Counted from the stretch's first letter, positions 23,585-32,075 are shown. The stretch: DNA of 64,000 nucleotides from Saccharothrix longispora (GCF_030852425.1 NZ_NSDM01000010.1:62001-126000); one strand, 5' to 3'. Notes: generated by a model not told the origin, from the letters alone. Numbers and translations are program-made.

Positions 23585-24839
23585 CGCCCGGCCCGGCCCG
23601 GACCGCGTCACCCGGCCGGCGCTCGCCCGCCACCCGCTCGAACGCGCGCACGCCCGCCAGCGCGCCCAGGTTCACCAACCCCAGCACGAGCCACGGCAGC
23701 CCGGGGCGGAGGTCGAAGAGGGCGGTGAAGAACAGCGGGGCCACGATGCCGGACGCCGTGAACGAGTACTGGAACGCCGCCAGGTAGCGGCCCCGCGCCG
23801 CGACCGGCGCGAGGTCGTTCACCAGCGCCGTGGACGTGGGGCCGTGCAGGATCTCCGCGGCGGTGAACAGCAGGGCCGCGCCACCCGCCAGCACCGGCAG
23901 CAGCCAGACCGGTCCTCCCGGGGCGAGGGCCGCGAACGAGAAGCCCCACACCGACCACAGGCAGGCCGCGAGCATCAGCACCCGCGTGCGGCGGAAGCGC
24001 CGCAGGAACGCGGTGACCGGGGCGGTGAACGCGGCCAGTAGAGCGGTGTTGGCCACCAGGACCGCCGAGGTCACCCACCCCGGGCCGCGCAGCTCGTACA
24101 GCACGGTGCTGGGCAGGCCGAGGGCGAGCATCCTGCTGGACAGCGCGAACACCGCGTTCAGCGCGGTGAAGCCGAGGAACGGCCGGTCCCGGAGCACCGC
24201 CCGGTAGCCCGTGCCCACGTCGTCCGGGTCGTGCGCGCGCGCCGGCACGCGCACGAACAGCGCCAGCGCCACGGCCGAGACCAGGTAGCAGCCCGCCGCG
24301 GAGCGGGACGTCGCCAGGTACGCCCCGGGCTCGTCGACGGACAGCGCGATGCCGCTGATCAGCACCCCGGTGCCGAACCCCACCAGTCGGAAGGTGTTCA
24401 CCCAGGCGAACCACAGGTCCTTCGCCATCGCGGAAGGGCTGCCGTCGGCGAAGTCGGCCACCGCGGTGAACACCACCGACCAGAAGACCCGCACCCCGGC
24501 GGCCACCGCCAGCACCACCGCGAAGACCTCCGCCGGGTGCGACGCCCAGCCGTAGCCGAGGAACCCGGCCGCCTGGAGGACGTGCGACCCGATCACCAGC
24601 GGGAAGGCCCCGTACCGGTCAGCCAGGTAACCGACCCAGACGGGCAGCGGCAGGGTGAGCAGGGCCGCCGCGCTCAGCATCGCGCCCAGCGAGACCTGCG
24701 GCACGCCGGCGAGTTCGACGAAGTAGATCAACGAGAGCGGGACGTACAGGCCGCTCCCGATCGAGTCGACGAGCAGCGCGCCGACGAGCACCGGGCGTCC
24801 CCGGCTGCGCGCCACCGGACCCCCGTGACCGGACCTCAC
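23478..24839 (-). CDS. MFS transporter, paralogue of the one at 582-1832
   Basis: A 453-residue hydrophobic protein ending in a charged, Arg/Pro-rich tail. The GTG start at 24839 overlaps the stop of the GT-A-like gene (GTGA). Shared segments with the MFS at 582-1832 include ALLVDSIGSGLYVPLSL (there ALIVDSVGNGMFLPLAL) and YLAAFQYSFT (there YLASFQYSFT), so the pair arose by duplication. The last 107 bases run through the 3' end of the condensation gene on the other strand; the conserved part ends around 23600. It is probably a second exporter with different substrate range or timing. Confidence 0.82.
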   Translation of the reverse strand: MRSGHGGPVARSRGRPVLVGALLVDSIGSGLYVPLSLIYFVELAGVPQVSLGAMLSAAALLTLPLPVWVGYLADRYGAFPLVIGSHVLQAAGFLGYGWASHPAEVFAVVLAVAAGVRVFWSVVFTAVADFADGSPSAMAKDLWFAWVNTFRLVGFGTGVLISGIALSVDEPGAYLATSRSAAGCYLVSAVALALFVRVPARAHDPDDVGTGYRAVLRDRPFLGFTALNAVFALSSRMLALGLPSTVLYELRGPGWVTSAVLVANTALLAAFTAPVTAFLRRFRRTRVLMLAACLWSVWGFSFAALAPGGPVWLLPVLAGGAALLFTAAEILHGPTSTALVNDLAPVAARGRYLAAFQYSFTASGIVAPLFFTALFDLRPGLPWLVLGLVNLGALAGVRAFERVAGERRPGDAVRAGPGVSGPGRGWRRARGSDRPRRPGPRPRSVRSSPRRPR

Positions 24840-25777
24840 CTGCCACCCTGTGCCGTGAACCCCTTGGGCACCTCGTCGGCCAACGCGGCGACCAGGTCCA
24901 GCCGCCTGCGCCGCACGAAGCGCTCGGTCAGGATGCGGGCCCGCTGCCACGGACCCGACGGGACGTGGGCGGCGTCGTACCGGTCGGGCGGCTGGAGCCT
25001 GCCGTCGAGGGAGTCCTGGATCATGCGGCGGTCCCCCGCCCGCGGGTCGCCGGACACCCGGTGCACCAGGTAGACGCTGTCGTCGTCGAGGAACTCCTGG
25101 AGTTCGTCCGGGGCGTACCAGCGCAGGGTCAGCGCGTGCGAACCCGGGTTGGCCAGGGCGCGGCACCCCATGCTCACCGCCAGCGTCGGGTAGACGACCT
25201 CCTCCAGCACCTGGAGGCGCGACGCCTCCGCGCGCTCGACGATCCGGTCGAGTTGCGGCAGCGCGGCGAGCTTCTCGACGTACTCCCGGCCGAAGACCTG
25301 ACCGGGGCTGAAGCTGTGGTACGGCGACGGGCTGCCCGTCAGGTCGCGCCACCCCTCGTGCCACTTCCACCGAGCCCGGCGGCCGATGGGGTTGTCGGCC
25401 CACCCCGGCCGCACCTTGTGGAAGTGGGCGCCAAGGTAGGCGGCATCGCCCATGATCCTGCCCAGGTACTCGGCGAACCCGGGCTTGATGAGCATCATGT
25501 CGGGTTCGACCAGCACGAGGTAGTCGGGCACGCGCGACGTCTCCGTGAGCCACCGCGCCGTCTCCGCCAGCAGCCGTGTCAGGTACGAGTAGCGCAGGCG
25601 CCGGCTGTACGGGTTGACGTCCGCGCCGATGCCGGTCAGGTCGAACTCCGGACCGCCCCCGTTGTACAGGACGACGTCGTGACCCGGCGCGGCCTGACGG
25701 AGGTTGTCGAGCAGCAGTTCGACCAGAGGGCGGTTCGTGTTGACACAGGCCAGGAAGCACAGCGAGGGAGCGGCCAT
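24836..25777 (-). CDS. GT-A-like glycosyltransferase
   Basis: A 313-residue soluble protein starting APSLCFLACVNTNRPLVELLLDNL, a GT-A-like nucleotide-binding start. DYLVLVEPDMMLIKPGF stands where a DXD metal motif is expected (EPD). VEKLAALPQLDR and YAPDELQEF follow. The ATG at 25777 has GAGGAGA upstream and is preferred over the frame start at 25822. It is coupled to the MFS gene. I recognise a glycosyltransferase-like fold but no precise family. Right-hand end of cluster A. Confidence 0.65.
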   Translation of the reverse strand: MAAPSLCFLACVNTNRPLVELLLDNLRQAAPGHDVVLYNGGGPEFDLTGIGADVNPYSRRLRYSYLTRLLAETARWLTETSRVPDYLVLVEPDMMLIKPGFAEYLGRIMGDAAYLGAHFHKVRPGWADNPIGRRARWKWHEGWRDLTGSPSPYHSFSPGQVFGREYVEKLAALPQLDRIVERAEASRLQVLEEVVYPTLAVSMGCRALANPGSHALTLRWYAPDELQEFLDDDSVYLVHRVSGDPRAGDRRMIQDSLDGRLQPPDRYDAAHVPSGPWQRARILTERFVRRRRLDLVAALADEVPKGFTAQGGR

Positions 25778-26189
25778 GACAGGTCTCCTCGTGACGTGGG
25801 TTCCACTCCCGACGCTACCCACGGGCTCCCGGCTGTACGACCGCCCGAACAGGTGCCGGACGAGATCACGCAGCGTGTCCGGCCGCGGACGGCGCCGCGC
25901 GACGAGTGCGCCGGGGGCGCCGTCCGCACCGCGGCTCGACGGTCCACAAGCGACAGTCGGCGGACGGGGCGGGCCGGTTGCCGACGTGTTCCCCCACGTG
26001 CTCCTGACACCGGCCCCCCGTCGGGGGCGGTGGACCGGTTGGTGGTGTCACCGGGTGGGCCGCGTCCGTTCCACGTGGACTTCGGTGCTCCGGTGTGCGC
26101 GGACACCTCCGCGAAGGCGGTGCCGCGGTCGGCGCGTGGCGGAGGTGGTGGCCGGTGGGCACGCCCGGACGGTGGTGGTCGTCTCTGGT
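25778..26189. other. Intergenic region, no gene seen
   Basis: About 410 bases. Long open frames cross it on both strands, but they are compositional and show no family motifs. It must contain the promoter of the GT-A-like/MFS pair. No clear hairpin or repeat was found. Confidence 0.5.
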
Positions 26190-26404
26190 GGGTGCGGTTG
26201 CGCCGCCACCACTTCTCCGCTTCGACGACGGCGTAGGCGACGGTGGCGATGGCCGCGGCGAGGGCCCAGTCCTGCCAGTCGATGGGGGCCGTGCGGAAGC
26301 GCGTGTTCATGAACGGGGGTGTAGGTGAAGAGCAGTCGCAGGGCGGCGGTGAGGGCGATGCTGGCGGGGAGCCAGGGATTGGCGCGCAGGCCGACGCGGG
26401 GGCG
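26190..26404 (-). pseudogene. P-type cation ATPase, C-terminal remnant (frameshifted)
   Basis: Two overlapping frames together spell the end of a cation-transporting P-type ATPase: GLRANPWLPASIALTAALRL and LFTYTP in one frame, then FMNTRFRTAPIDWQDWALAA and VVEAEKWWRR in the other. The frames join in a run of C residues near 26313-26319 with one extra base. Only the last transmembrane helices remain; the catalytic domains are absent. It abuts the alcohol dehydrogenase fragment on the same strand, so a deletion joined the two genes. Confidence 0.7.
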
Positions 26405-26739
26405 GAGGTTGTGCTGCTGCTCGCACAGCGCCTCCCAGCCGGACGCGCAGTAGGAGCACTCGCCGCAGGCGTGCCCAGCCACGGGATGGCCACGCGCGTG
26501 CCGAGCAGCGCCGGGCCGACGCCGTCGCCGACGGCGTCGACGGTGCCGACGCCCTCGTGGCCGGGGACGAACGGCGGGGTGGGTTTGACCGGCCAGTCGC
26601 CGTTGGCGGCGTGGGTGTCGGTGTGGCAGATGCCCGACGACTCCAACCGCACCAGTACCTGACGGGTGCCCGGCCGCGGCACCGGCACGTCCCGCACCTC
26701 CGGAGGCGCACCCAGCTCTGTGACGGCAGCGGTCCTCAC
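26405..26739 (-). pseudogene. Zinc-dependent alcohol dehydrogenase, N-terminal fragment (frameshifted, truncated)
   Basis: The start is GTG 26739 with GAGAGGAG upstream. The frame gives VRLESSGICHTDTHAANGDW and PGHEGVGTVDAVGDGV, the catalytic zinc Cys and GHE of medium-chain alcohol dehydrogenases. After IPWLG a single missing base near 26474 shifts the frame; the other frame continues HACGECSYCASGWEALCEQQ, the structural zinc lobe. Homology stops there and P-type ATPase sequence follows. About two thirds of the protein, including the Rossmann domain, is gone. Confidence 0.75.
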
Positions 26740-26818
26740 GATGACTCCTCTCGTTGTTCCACGAACGGTTTTCACCGTTCACCGCTCCGGGACCGCCCTC
26801 CGAGGTCCCGTCGGCGCA

Positions 26819-26832
26819 GGGTCCTTGGTCCC
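26819..26832. promoter_or_regulatory. DevR/DosR(OsdR)-like box
   Basis: GGGTCCTTGGTCCC matches the core of the hypoxia regulator site GGGACTTTAGTCCC at 11 of 14 positions. It is about 100 bases upstream of the universal stress protein gene and also faces the alcohol dehydrogenase fragment. A second GGGACC-N9-GGTCCC repeat lies at 26789-26809. Such boxes precede dormancy genes in actinomycetes. Function is inferred. Confidence 0.45.
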
Positions 26833-26930
26833 GAACTGCTGCCGCGGCGGTGACCGCACCGGGTCGTCTCGTCATCCGCGGACGGGTGACGGACATGTCG
26901 TCTGTCGGGATCGTGCGGGGAGAAGACGGA

Positions 26931-27832
26931 ATGACGGAGATCGCTGTGGTGGGCAGGCCGGTCGTGGTCGGGGTCGACGGTTCCGAGTCGGCCGCGCGGG
27001 CGGTGCGCTGGGCCGCGCGGGAGGCCGCCCGCCGGACGGCCCCGCTGGTGATCGTGCACGCCTGCCCGGTGGTCGCCGGGCACGTCCCCGAGCCCGCCCC
27101 GCTGCCCCGCAGCTACCACGAAGCGGTTCTGGAACAGGGGCGCGAACGGCTCGCCGAGGCCGAGGCCGAGGCGCGCGGGACGGCTCCCGAGGTGGAGGTG
27201 CGCACCGAACTGGTGTTCGGCGGTGCGGCCGAGGACCTGGTGGGGCGTTCGGCGTCGGCCCAGCTGGTGGTGCTGGGATCGCGCGGTCTGGGCGGGTTCA
27301 CCGGCTTGCTCGTCGGGTCGATCGCGGTCGCGGTGTCCACGCACGGGCACTGCCCCGTCGTGGTGGTGCGGGGGACCGGGCCCGAGGCGGGCGGGCGGCG
27401 CGAAGGCCGGTCGTGGTGGGCCTGGACGGATCGTCCACCAGCGAGGCCGCCCTGGCGCTCGCGGTCGAGGCCGCCGCGTCCGGGAACGCGGAGCTGGTGG
27501 CGGTGCGCACCTGGTCGGACCTGGCGGTGGACACCGCCTGGGAGCACGGCCTGACCGCGGACTGGGAGTCGATCCAGGCGGCGGAGCAGCGGCTCCTGGA
27601 ACAGCGGTTGGCCCCGCACCGCGAGGCGCGCCCGGAGCTGGTGGTGCGGACGCTGGTCACCCGCGACCGGCCGGCGCGCTCGTTGGTGGAGCACGCCGAG
27701 CACGCGCAGCTGGTCGTGGTGGGGTCGCGGGGGCGCGGCGGTTTCCGAGGGCTGCTGCTGGGGTCCACCAGCCAGACCCTGATCCACCACGCGCCCTGCC
27801 CCGTCGCCGTGATCCCGCCGCACCAGGCCTGA
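26931..27832 (+). pseudogene. Tandem universal stress protein, frameshifted between its domains
   Basis: The first UspA domain (ATG 26931, GGGGAGAAG upstream) runs RPVVVGVDGSESAARAVRWA to SASAQLVVLGSRGLGG and HCPVVVV. The second domain, RRPVVVGLDGSSTSEAALAL to QLVVVGSRGRGGFRG and PCPVAVIPPH, is in another frame. The switch lies in the G-rich linker near 27390-27410 and needs one extra base to restore a single protein of about 300 residues. Both domains carry the G-(2x)-G-(9x)-G-(S/T)-like ATP loop. Either the gene is broken or the linker holds a sequencing error. Confidence 0.7.
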
Positions 27833-27915
27833 CCGGTCCCGACAGGCCTGTCGCCCCACGCCCCGCGAGAGTCGTACGTCCAGGACGCGAGAGTCGTGCG
27901 TTCAGGGGCCCGGTC

Positions 27916-28233
27916 TCACCGTTGCGGCAGCAGGCGGCGCAGGGCGAACCCGGGGACGGCGGCGGTGGTCGCGGCCATCAGCAGGCCGCCGGCGATGCCG
28001 ATGAGCACGGTCGCCGTGAGGGCCTGGCCGGGGTGCCACAGCGGCACCGCGAAGCCGAGGAACTCGGCGAGGGTGACGATCGGCAGCCACGTGCGGAACA
28101 GCGCCGCACCCCGCAGCGGGGGTCGTCCGGCCGGGGATCGCCCGATCGTGACCGCCAGGACCTGGGCGTCGGTGGTGACGCGGGGGAAGGCGCGGCGGTA
28201 GGCGTCCAGTGCCGCGTCGCGCTCGGCACCGCC
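27916..28233 (-). CDS. Hypothetical small membrane protein, 5' end unclear
   Basis: The C-terminal 105 residues look protein-like: AERDAALDAYRRAFPRVTTD, then two hydrophobic segments (TWLPIVTLAEFLGFAVPLW and ATVLIGIAGGLLMAATTAAV) and a basic tail. No ATG, GTG or TTG lies in frame for several hundred bases upstream, so the gene is probably 5'-truncated or frameshifted like its neighbours. Function unknown. The stretch 28234-28497 upstream has no recognisable gene. Confidence 0.4.
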   Translation of the reverse strand, partial: GGAERDAALDAYRRAFPRVTTDAQVLAVTIGRSPAGRPPLRGAALFRTWLPIVTLAEFLGFAVPLWHPGQALTATVLIGIAGGLLMAATTAAVPGFALRRLLPQR

Positions 28234-28497
28234 CAGGACGGCCCCCGACCCGGTGACCCGGTCCCCGGTGCGGCCGGGACGTCCGGCTCTCCCGCACCCG
28301 GCGTCCCGCGCCCCGACCAGCCCTGACCGTGTCCCGACCTGCCGTCCGGAGAGGCCGGACGGTGAACGGGCGCGCGGAGCGGAGCCGTTGATCCCCGCCC
28401 GAGGTCCCGGTGCGGTGGAGACCTTCGCCCGTCTCGTCGACCCTCCCGCGACACGATGATCGACGTGAACGACGAAGCAGAGGAGACGACGACACCA

Positions 28498-29020
28498 TGA
28501 CCTCGATCCCCACCCCCGCAAGACCACCCGCACCACCGCCGCCGCCGCCGCCGGAGCGGCCGCCACCACGACGGTGGTCGGCACCGAGTCCGGGGCCGGG
28601 GCCGGCGCGCTCGCGGTCCTGCGCATCACCACCGGGGCCGTGTTCCTGTGGGCCTTCCTCGACAAGCTGTTCGGTCTCGGCTACGCCACCGAATCTGCCG
28701 GTGCCTGGTGGGCGGACTGGCTTTCACGCCCGGCCTGCTCGCCATCGGCCTCGCCGTCACCGCCGGCGTCGCCCTGCGCCCCGCCGCCGCCCTGATGATG
28801 CTGCTGATGTGGGCCGCCGAATGGCCGCCCGCCCCGGTTCACCTCCGCCGGCGAACCCGGCATGTCGACCAACCCGGTCATCGACCACCACATCGTCTAC
28901 GCCCTCGCCCTGATCGCCGTGGCCGCCGCCGGTGCGGGTGCCACCCGGGGCCCGGCCCGCCGCTGGGCGACCCGCCCGCTCCGAGGCGTCCACGGGACCC
29001 GCGCCACCCGCACCGGTCCT
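28498..29020 (+). pseudogene. DoxX-family membrane protein, multiply frameshifted
   Basis: A DoxX-like gene can be traced through shifting frames: MTSIPTP at 28498 (AGAGGAGA upstream), then ALAVLRITTGAVFLWAFLDK and LFGLGYATESAGAWW, then FTPGLLAIGLAVTAGVALRP and LLMWAAEWPPA, then MSTNPVIDHHIVYALALIAV. Single-base shifts are needed near 28518, 28724 and 28835, and the segment between AWW and the second helix is shorter than in full-length relatives. DoxX-type proteins are small membrane components linked to redox metabolism. It is not functional as read. Confidence 0.65.
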
Positions 29021-29075
29021 CGACCGCCTCGCCCCGCCGCCTCGCGCCGCCGGCCCGGTCAGGTGACCATTACCC

Positions 29076-30317
29076 ATGCGCATCGTCTCCGAGTCCCAGT
29101 TGTCCGCCGTGGTGTCCGCGGCCGCGGCCCGCCCGCGAGTGGTCGTGAGCGGTAACCACGCCACCCCTCACCACGTGCTGGGAGTGCTGGACAAGGCGGT
29201 GGCCGAGTACCGCCTGTTCGCGCTGAACGCCCAACCGGGCATCCCGGACCGTGACGGAGTGGTGCTGGAGACGCCGTTCGTCGGGCCGGGCATGCGCGGC
29301 CGGAAGATGCTGCGCTACTTCCCCTCCCGGCTGTCGCTGGTGCCCCACCTGCTCCAGCAGTCGCTGCCACCGGACATCGTCCTGATCCACACCTCCACCC
29401 CGGTCGACGGGTGCGTGTCACTGGGCACGGAGGTGAACATCCTCCCCGCGGCGATCGAGGCGACCCGGGCCAGGGGCGGGCTGGTCATCGCCCAGCTGAA
29501 CCCGCGGATGCCCTACACCCACGGCGACGGGGTGCTGCCCTGCGACGAGGTGGACTACGCGATCGAGGTCGACGAGCCGCTGACCTCGCCGGCGCCCCGC
29601 GCGATCGGCGAGGTGTCCCAGGCGATCGCCGAACGGGTGGCGGCGCTCGTCCCCGCCGGCGCCACCCTGCAGATGGGCATCGGCGCCGTCCCGGACGCGG
29701 TCCTGGCCGCGCTCACCGGGCGGCAGGGCCTGGCGGTGTGGTCGGAGATGTTCAGCGACGGCGTGCTCGGCCTGGACCGGGCGGGCGCGCTCGACCCGGA
29801 CACCCCGATCACCGCGTCGTTCGTGTTCGGCAGCCCGGAGCTGTACAGCTGGGTGGACCGCAACCCGCGGGTCCGGCTGCTGCGCACCGAGAAGACCAAC
29901 GACCCCGGCCTGATCGCCCGTCGGCCACGCCTGGTGTCGATCAACAGCGCGTTGCAGGTGGACCTGTACGCCCAGGCCAACGCCAGCCGGGTGCACGGCG
30001 TCATCTACTCGGGGTTCGGCGGGCAGACCGACTTCGTGGTCGGGGCCCTGCACTCGCCGGGCGGCCGGGCGATCGTCGCCCTGCCCTCCTGGCACCCCAA
30101 GGCCGACGTGTCCACCGTGGTGCCCCGCCTGACCGGCCCGGTCACCTCGTTCCAGCACAGCTACCTGGTCAGCGAACAGGGCACCGCCACCATCTGGGGT
30201 CACGACGCCGGCGAACAGGCCCAGCAGATCATCGACCACGTCGCCCACCCCCGGGTCCGCGACGAGCTCGCCGAGGCCGGCCGCGGCCTCGGCTTCCCGC
30301 TCCGGCCGCCGGCCTGA
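29076..30317 (+). CDS. Acetyl-CoA hydrolase/transferase (4-hydroxybutyrate CoA-transferase-like)
   Basis: A 413-residue intact class I CoA-transferase-family protein. Visible features are GTEVNILPAAIEA, LQMGIGAVPDAVL, the catalytic Glu in VWSEMFSDGVLGL, GSPELYSWVDRNP and the C-terminal GRAIVALPSWHPKADVSTVV. It exchanges or hydrolyses short-chain acyl-CoA thioesters. It starts directly after the broken DoxX gene and is the only intact member of this stress-type island. A strong hairpin follows its stop. Confidence 0.88.
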   Translation: MRIVSESQLSAVVSAAAARPRVVVSGNHATPHHVLGVLDKAVAEYRLFALNAQPGIPDRDGVVLETPFVGPGMRGRKMLRYFPSRLSLVPHLLQQSLPPDIVLIHTSTPVDGCVSLGTEVNILPAAIEATRARGGLVIAQLNPRMPYTHGDGVLPCDEVDYAIEVDEPLTSPAPRAIGEVSQAIAERVAALVPAGATLQMGIGAVPDAVLAALTGRQGLAVWSEMFSDGVLGLDRAGALDPDTPITASFVFGSPELYSWVDRNPRVRLLRTEKTNDPGLIARRPRLVSINSALQVDLYAQANASRVHGVIYSGFGGQTDFVVGALHSPGGRAIVALPSWHPKADVSTVVPRLTGPVTSFQHSYLVSEQGTATIWGHDAGEQAQQIIDHVAHPRVRDELAEAGRGLGFPLRPPA

Positions 30318-30380
30318 CGGGCATCCCGCGGGCGGGTCCGTCGTACGCGCCCCACGCGCGCGACACCGCCTGACCGCGTC

Positions 30381-30417
30381 CCGGAGTCGCGGACCGGACC
30401 CGTGGCCGCGACTCCGG
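30381..30417. terminator. Bidirectional transcription terminator hairpin
   Basis: Perfect 12-base arms CCGGAGTCGCGG (30381-30392) and CCGCGACTCCGG (30406-30417) enclose a 13-base loop. It lies between the convergent acetyl-CoA hydrolase and GNAT genes, as expected for a shared terminator. Confidence 0.7.
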
Positions 30418-30429
30418 GACCGCTGCCGT

Positions 30430-30909
30430 TCATCCCTGGTCGAGGCGCAGGACGCTCTCCTCGATCTCGGCGTTCCGGGCGGGCGCGTAGGAGGTCTCGG
30501 TGCCGATGACCGCGAAGCCCGCCTTGCGCAGGACCCTGAGCGATGCGGGGTTGTCGCCGGCGGCGCGGGCGTGCAGGGGGCGGACGGTGACCGCGTCGAG
30601 GAACAGGGCCAGGGCGCGGCCGGCGACTCCCCGGCCCCAGACCGGGCGGTCGATCCAGTAGGTGATCTCGGTGTCGCCCTCCACGGCGAAGCAGGAGATG
30701 CTGCCGACGAGGCGTCCGTCGAGGGTCACCGCCCGCAGGACGACGTCGGGGGAGGTCCTCACCTTGGCCATGTGGGCGTCGAACGCCGCGCGGTCGTCGG
30801 GGTCCTCGGCGGTGAAGGCCGCCATCCGGACCGACACGGGGTCGCGCATCTGGTCGAACAGCGCGTCGAGGTCGGAATCCTCGATCGGCCGCAATGCCAC
30901 CTCTGCCAC
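30430..30909 (-). CDS. GNAT-family N-acetyltransferase
   Basis: A 159-residue acetyltransferase of the RimJ/RimL-like GNAT group. VALRPIEDSDLDALFDQM begins the fold, ITYWIDRPVWGRGVAGRAL carries the acetyl-CoA pyrophosphate loop, and NPASLRVLRKAGFAVIG is the typical C-terminal motif B. The GTG at 30909 has AAGGGGGA upstream. The substrate (protein N-terminus, antibiotic or metabolite) is unknown. Not obviously linked to either cluster. Confidence 0.85.
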   Translation of the reverse strand: MAEVALRPIEDSDLDALFDQMRDPVSVRMAAFTAEDPDDRAAFDAHMAKVRTSPDVVLRAVTLDGRLVGSISCFAVEGDTEITYWIDRPVWGRGVAGRALALFLDAVTVRPLHARAAGDNPASLRVLRKAGFAVIGTETSYAPARNAEIEESVLRLDQG

Positions 30910-30998
30910 CGGTGTCCCCCTTCGTTCCGGTCCGAGCCGCGGGGAACGTACCAGCGCCGTCCGACAATCCGGTGTGCGCCGGCAGCGGGCCGGCAGGG

Positions 30999-31709
30999 TC
31001 AGCAGCAGTGCCGCCCGCGCCAGGCTTCGCGGCCCTCCCTGACCGCGACGGCGGCGATGACCAGGGCGACGACCGGGTCGGCCCACGACCAGCCGAACAG
31101 GGAGTTGAGCACCAGGCCGACCAGCAGCACGCCGGAGAGGTAGGTGCACAGCAGCGTCTGCCTGGAGTCGGCGACCGCGCTGGCCGAGCCGAGTTCACGC
31201 CCGGCGCGGCGTTGTGCCGCGGACAGGAACGGCATGACCACCAGCGAGACGGCCGCCAGCACGATGCCGACGGTGGAGTGGTCGGCGGTCCCGGCGCCCA
31301 GCAGCGAGCGCGCCGACTCGACGGTGACGTAGGCGGCCAGCGCGAAGAACGACACCGCGATGACCTTCAACGCCGTGCGCTCGCGCTCCTCGGGGTCCGC
31401 GCCGGAGAACTGCCAGGCCACCGCGGCGGCGGAGGCGACCTCGACGACGGAGTCCAGGCCGAAGCCGATCAGCGCGGTGGAAGAGGCGATCGTCCCGGCG
31501 GTGATCGCCACGACGGCCTCGATCACGTTGTAGGTGATCGTCGCGGCGACCAGCAGCCGCACCCGCCGGGTGAGCACCGCCCGCCGCCGCGGGGCCGGCG
31601 TCGGGGCGGCCCCGGACGAGCAGCACCCGTCCGCACACCCGTCCCCGGCCGGTGCCGAGGAGGGCGCGGGGGTGCGCGCCAGGTCGACGCGGTCGTGGTC
31701 GGTGCTCAT
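30999..31709 (-). CDS. Cation diffusion facilitator family metal exporter
   Basis: A 236-residue membrane protein. The N-terminus has a Cys-rich metal-binding-like stretch (CADGCCSSG). The transmembrane core carries ITYNVIEAVVAITAG and GFGLDSVVEVASA, the latter with the D-x-x-x-E pattern of metal transport site A, and SWADPVVALVIA with a second Asp. The C-terminal cytoplasmic domain is absent and the chain ends HCC. Start ATG 31709 overlaps the CmtR stop (ATGA). It probably exports cadmium, lead, zinc or cobalt under CmtR control. Confidence 0.85.
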   Translation of the reverse strand: MSTDHDRVDLARTPAPSSAPAGDGCADGCCSSGAAPTPAPRRRAVLTRRVRLLVAATITYNVIEAVVAITAGTIASSTALIGFGLDSVVEVASAAAVAWQFSGADPEERERTALKVIAVSFFALAAYVTVESARSLLGAGTADHSTVGIVLAAVSLVVMPFLSAAQRRAGRELGSASAVADSRQTLLCTYLSGVLLVGLVLNSLFGWSWADPVVALVIAAVAVREGREAWRGRHCC

Positions 31710-32071
31710 CCGGCGACCTCCCTCGTGGTCACGGCGCCCGCCGGCCGCGCGTCGTCGAGGCACGGCTCGGTGGTGTCCACCGCGAGCACGACCTCGACCA
31801 GTTCGCCCAGCGCCCGCGTCAGGTGGGCGTCGGCCAGGGCGTAGTGGACCTGGCGGCCCTCATAGGTGGCGACCACCAGGCCGCAGCCGCGCAGGCACGA
31901 CAGGTGGTTGGACACGTTCGACCTGGTCAGCCCCAGGTGGTCGGCGAGCCGGGCCGGGTAGCTGACGCCGTCCAGCAGGGCCACGAGGATGCGGCAGCGG
32001 GTCGGGTCGGCCAGCGCCTTGCCCAGCCGGGCGAGGGCGTCCTCGCGCGTCTCACACTTCAGCACGCCCAC
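31706..32071 (-). CDS. cmtR: CmtR-like ArsR-family Cd(II)/Pb(II) sensor repressor
   Basis: A 121-residue ArsR/SmtB regulator. The helix-turn-helix is in YPARLADHLGLTRSNVSNHL. CLRGCG in the recognition helix plus a Cys in TTEPCLDD match the three metal ligands of mycobacterial CmtR (Cys57, Cys61, Cys102). The surrounding text (RCRILVALLDGVSYP, VVATYEGRQVHYAL) also follows CmtR closely. An exact palindrome lies five bases upstream of the ATG. It is expected to repress itself and the metal exporter until Cd or Pb binds. In mycobacteria the partner is a P-type ATPase; here it is a CDF protein. Confidence 0.88.
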   Translation of the reverse strand: MGVLKCETREDALARLGKALADPTRCRILVALLDGVSYPARLADHLGLTRSNVSNHLSCLRGCGLVVATYEGRQVHYALADAHLTRALGELVEVVLAVDTTEPCLDDARPAGAVTTREVAG

Positions 32072-32075
32072 AACA

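Noticed and set aside
25704-26312. Plus-strand frame between cluster A and the ADH remnant
   Set aside because: No recognisable motif or ribosome site; overlaps the ATPase remnant on the other strand.
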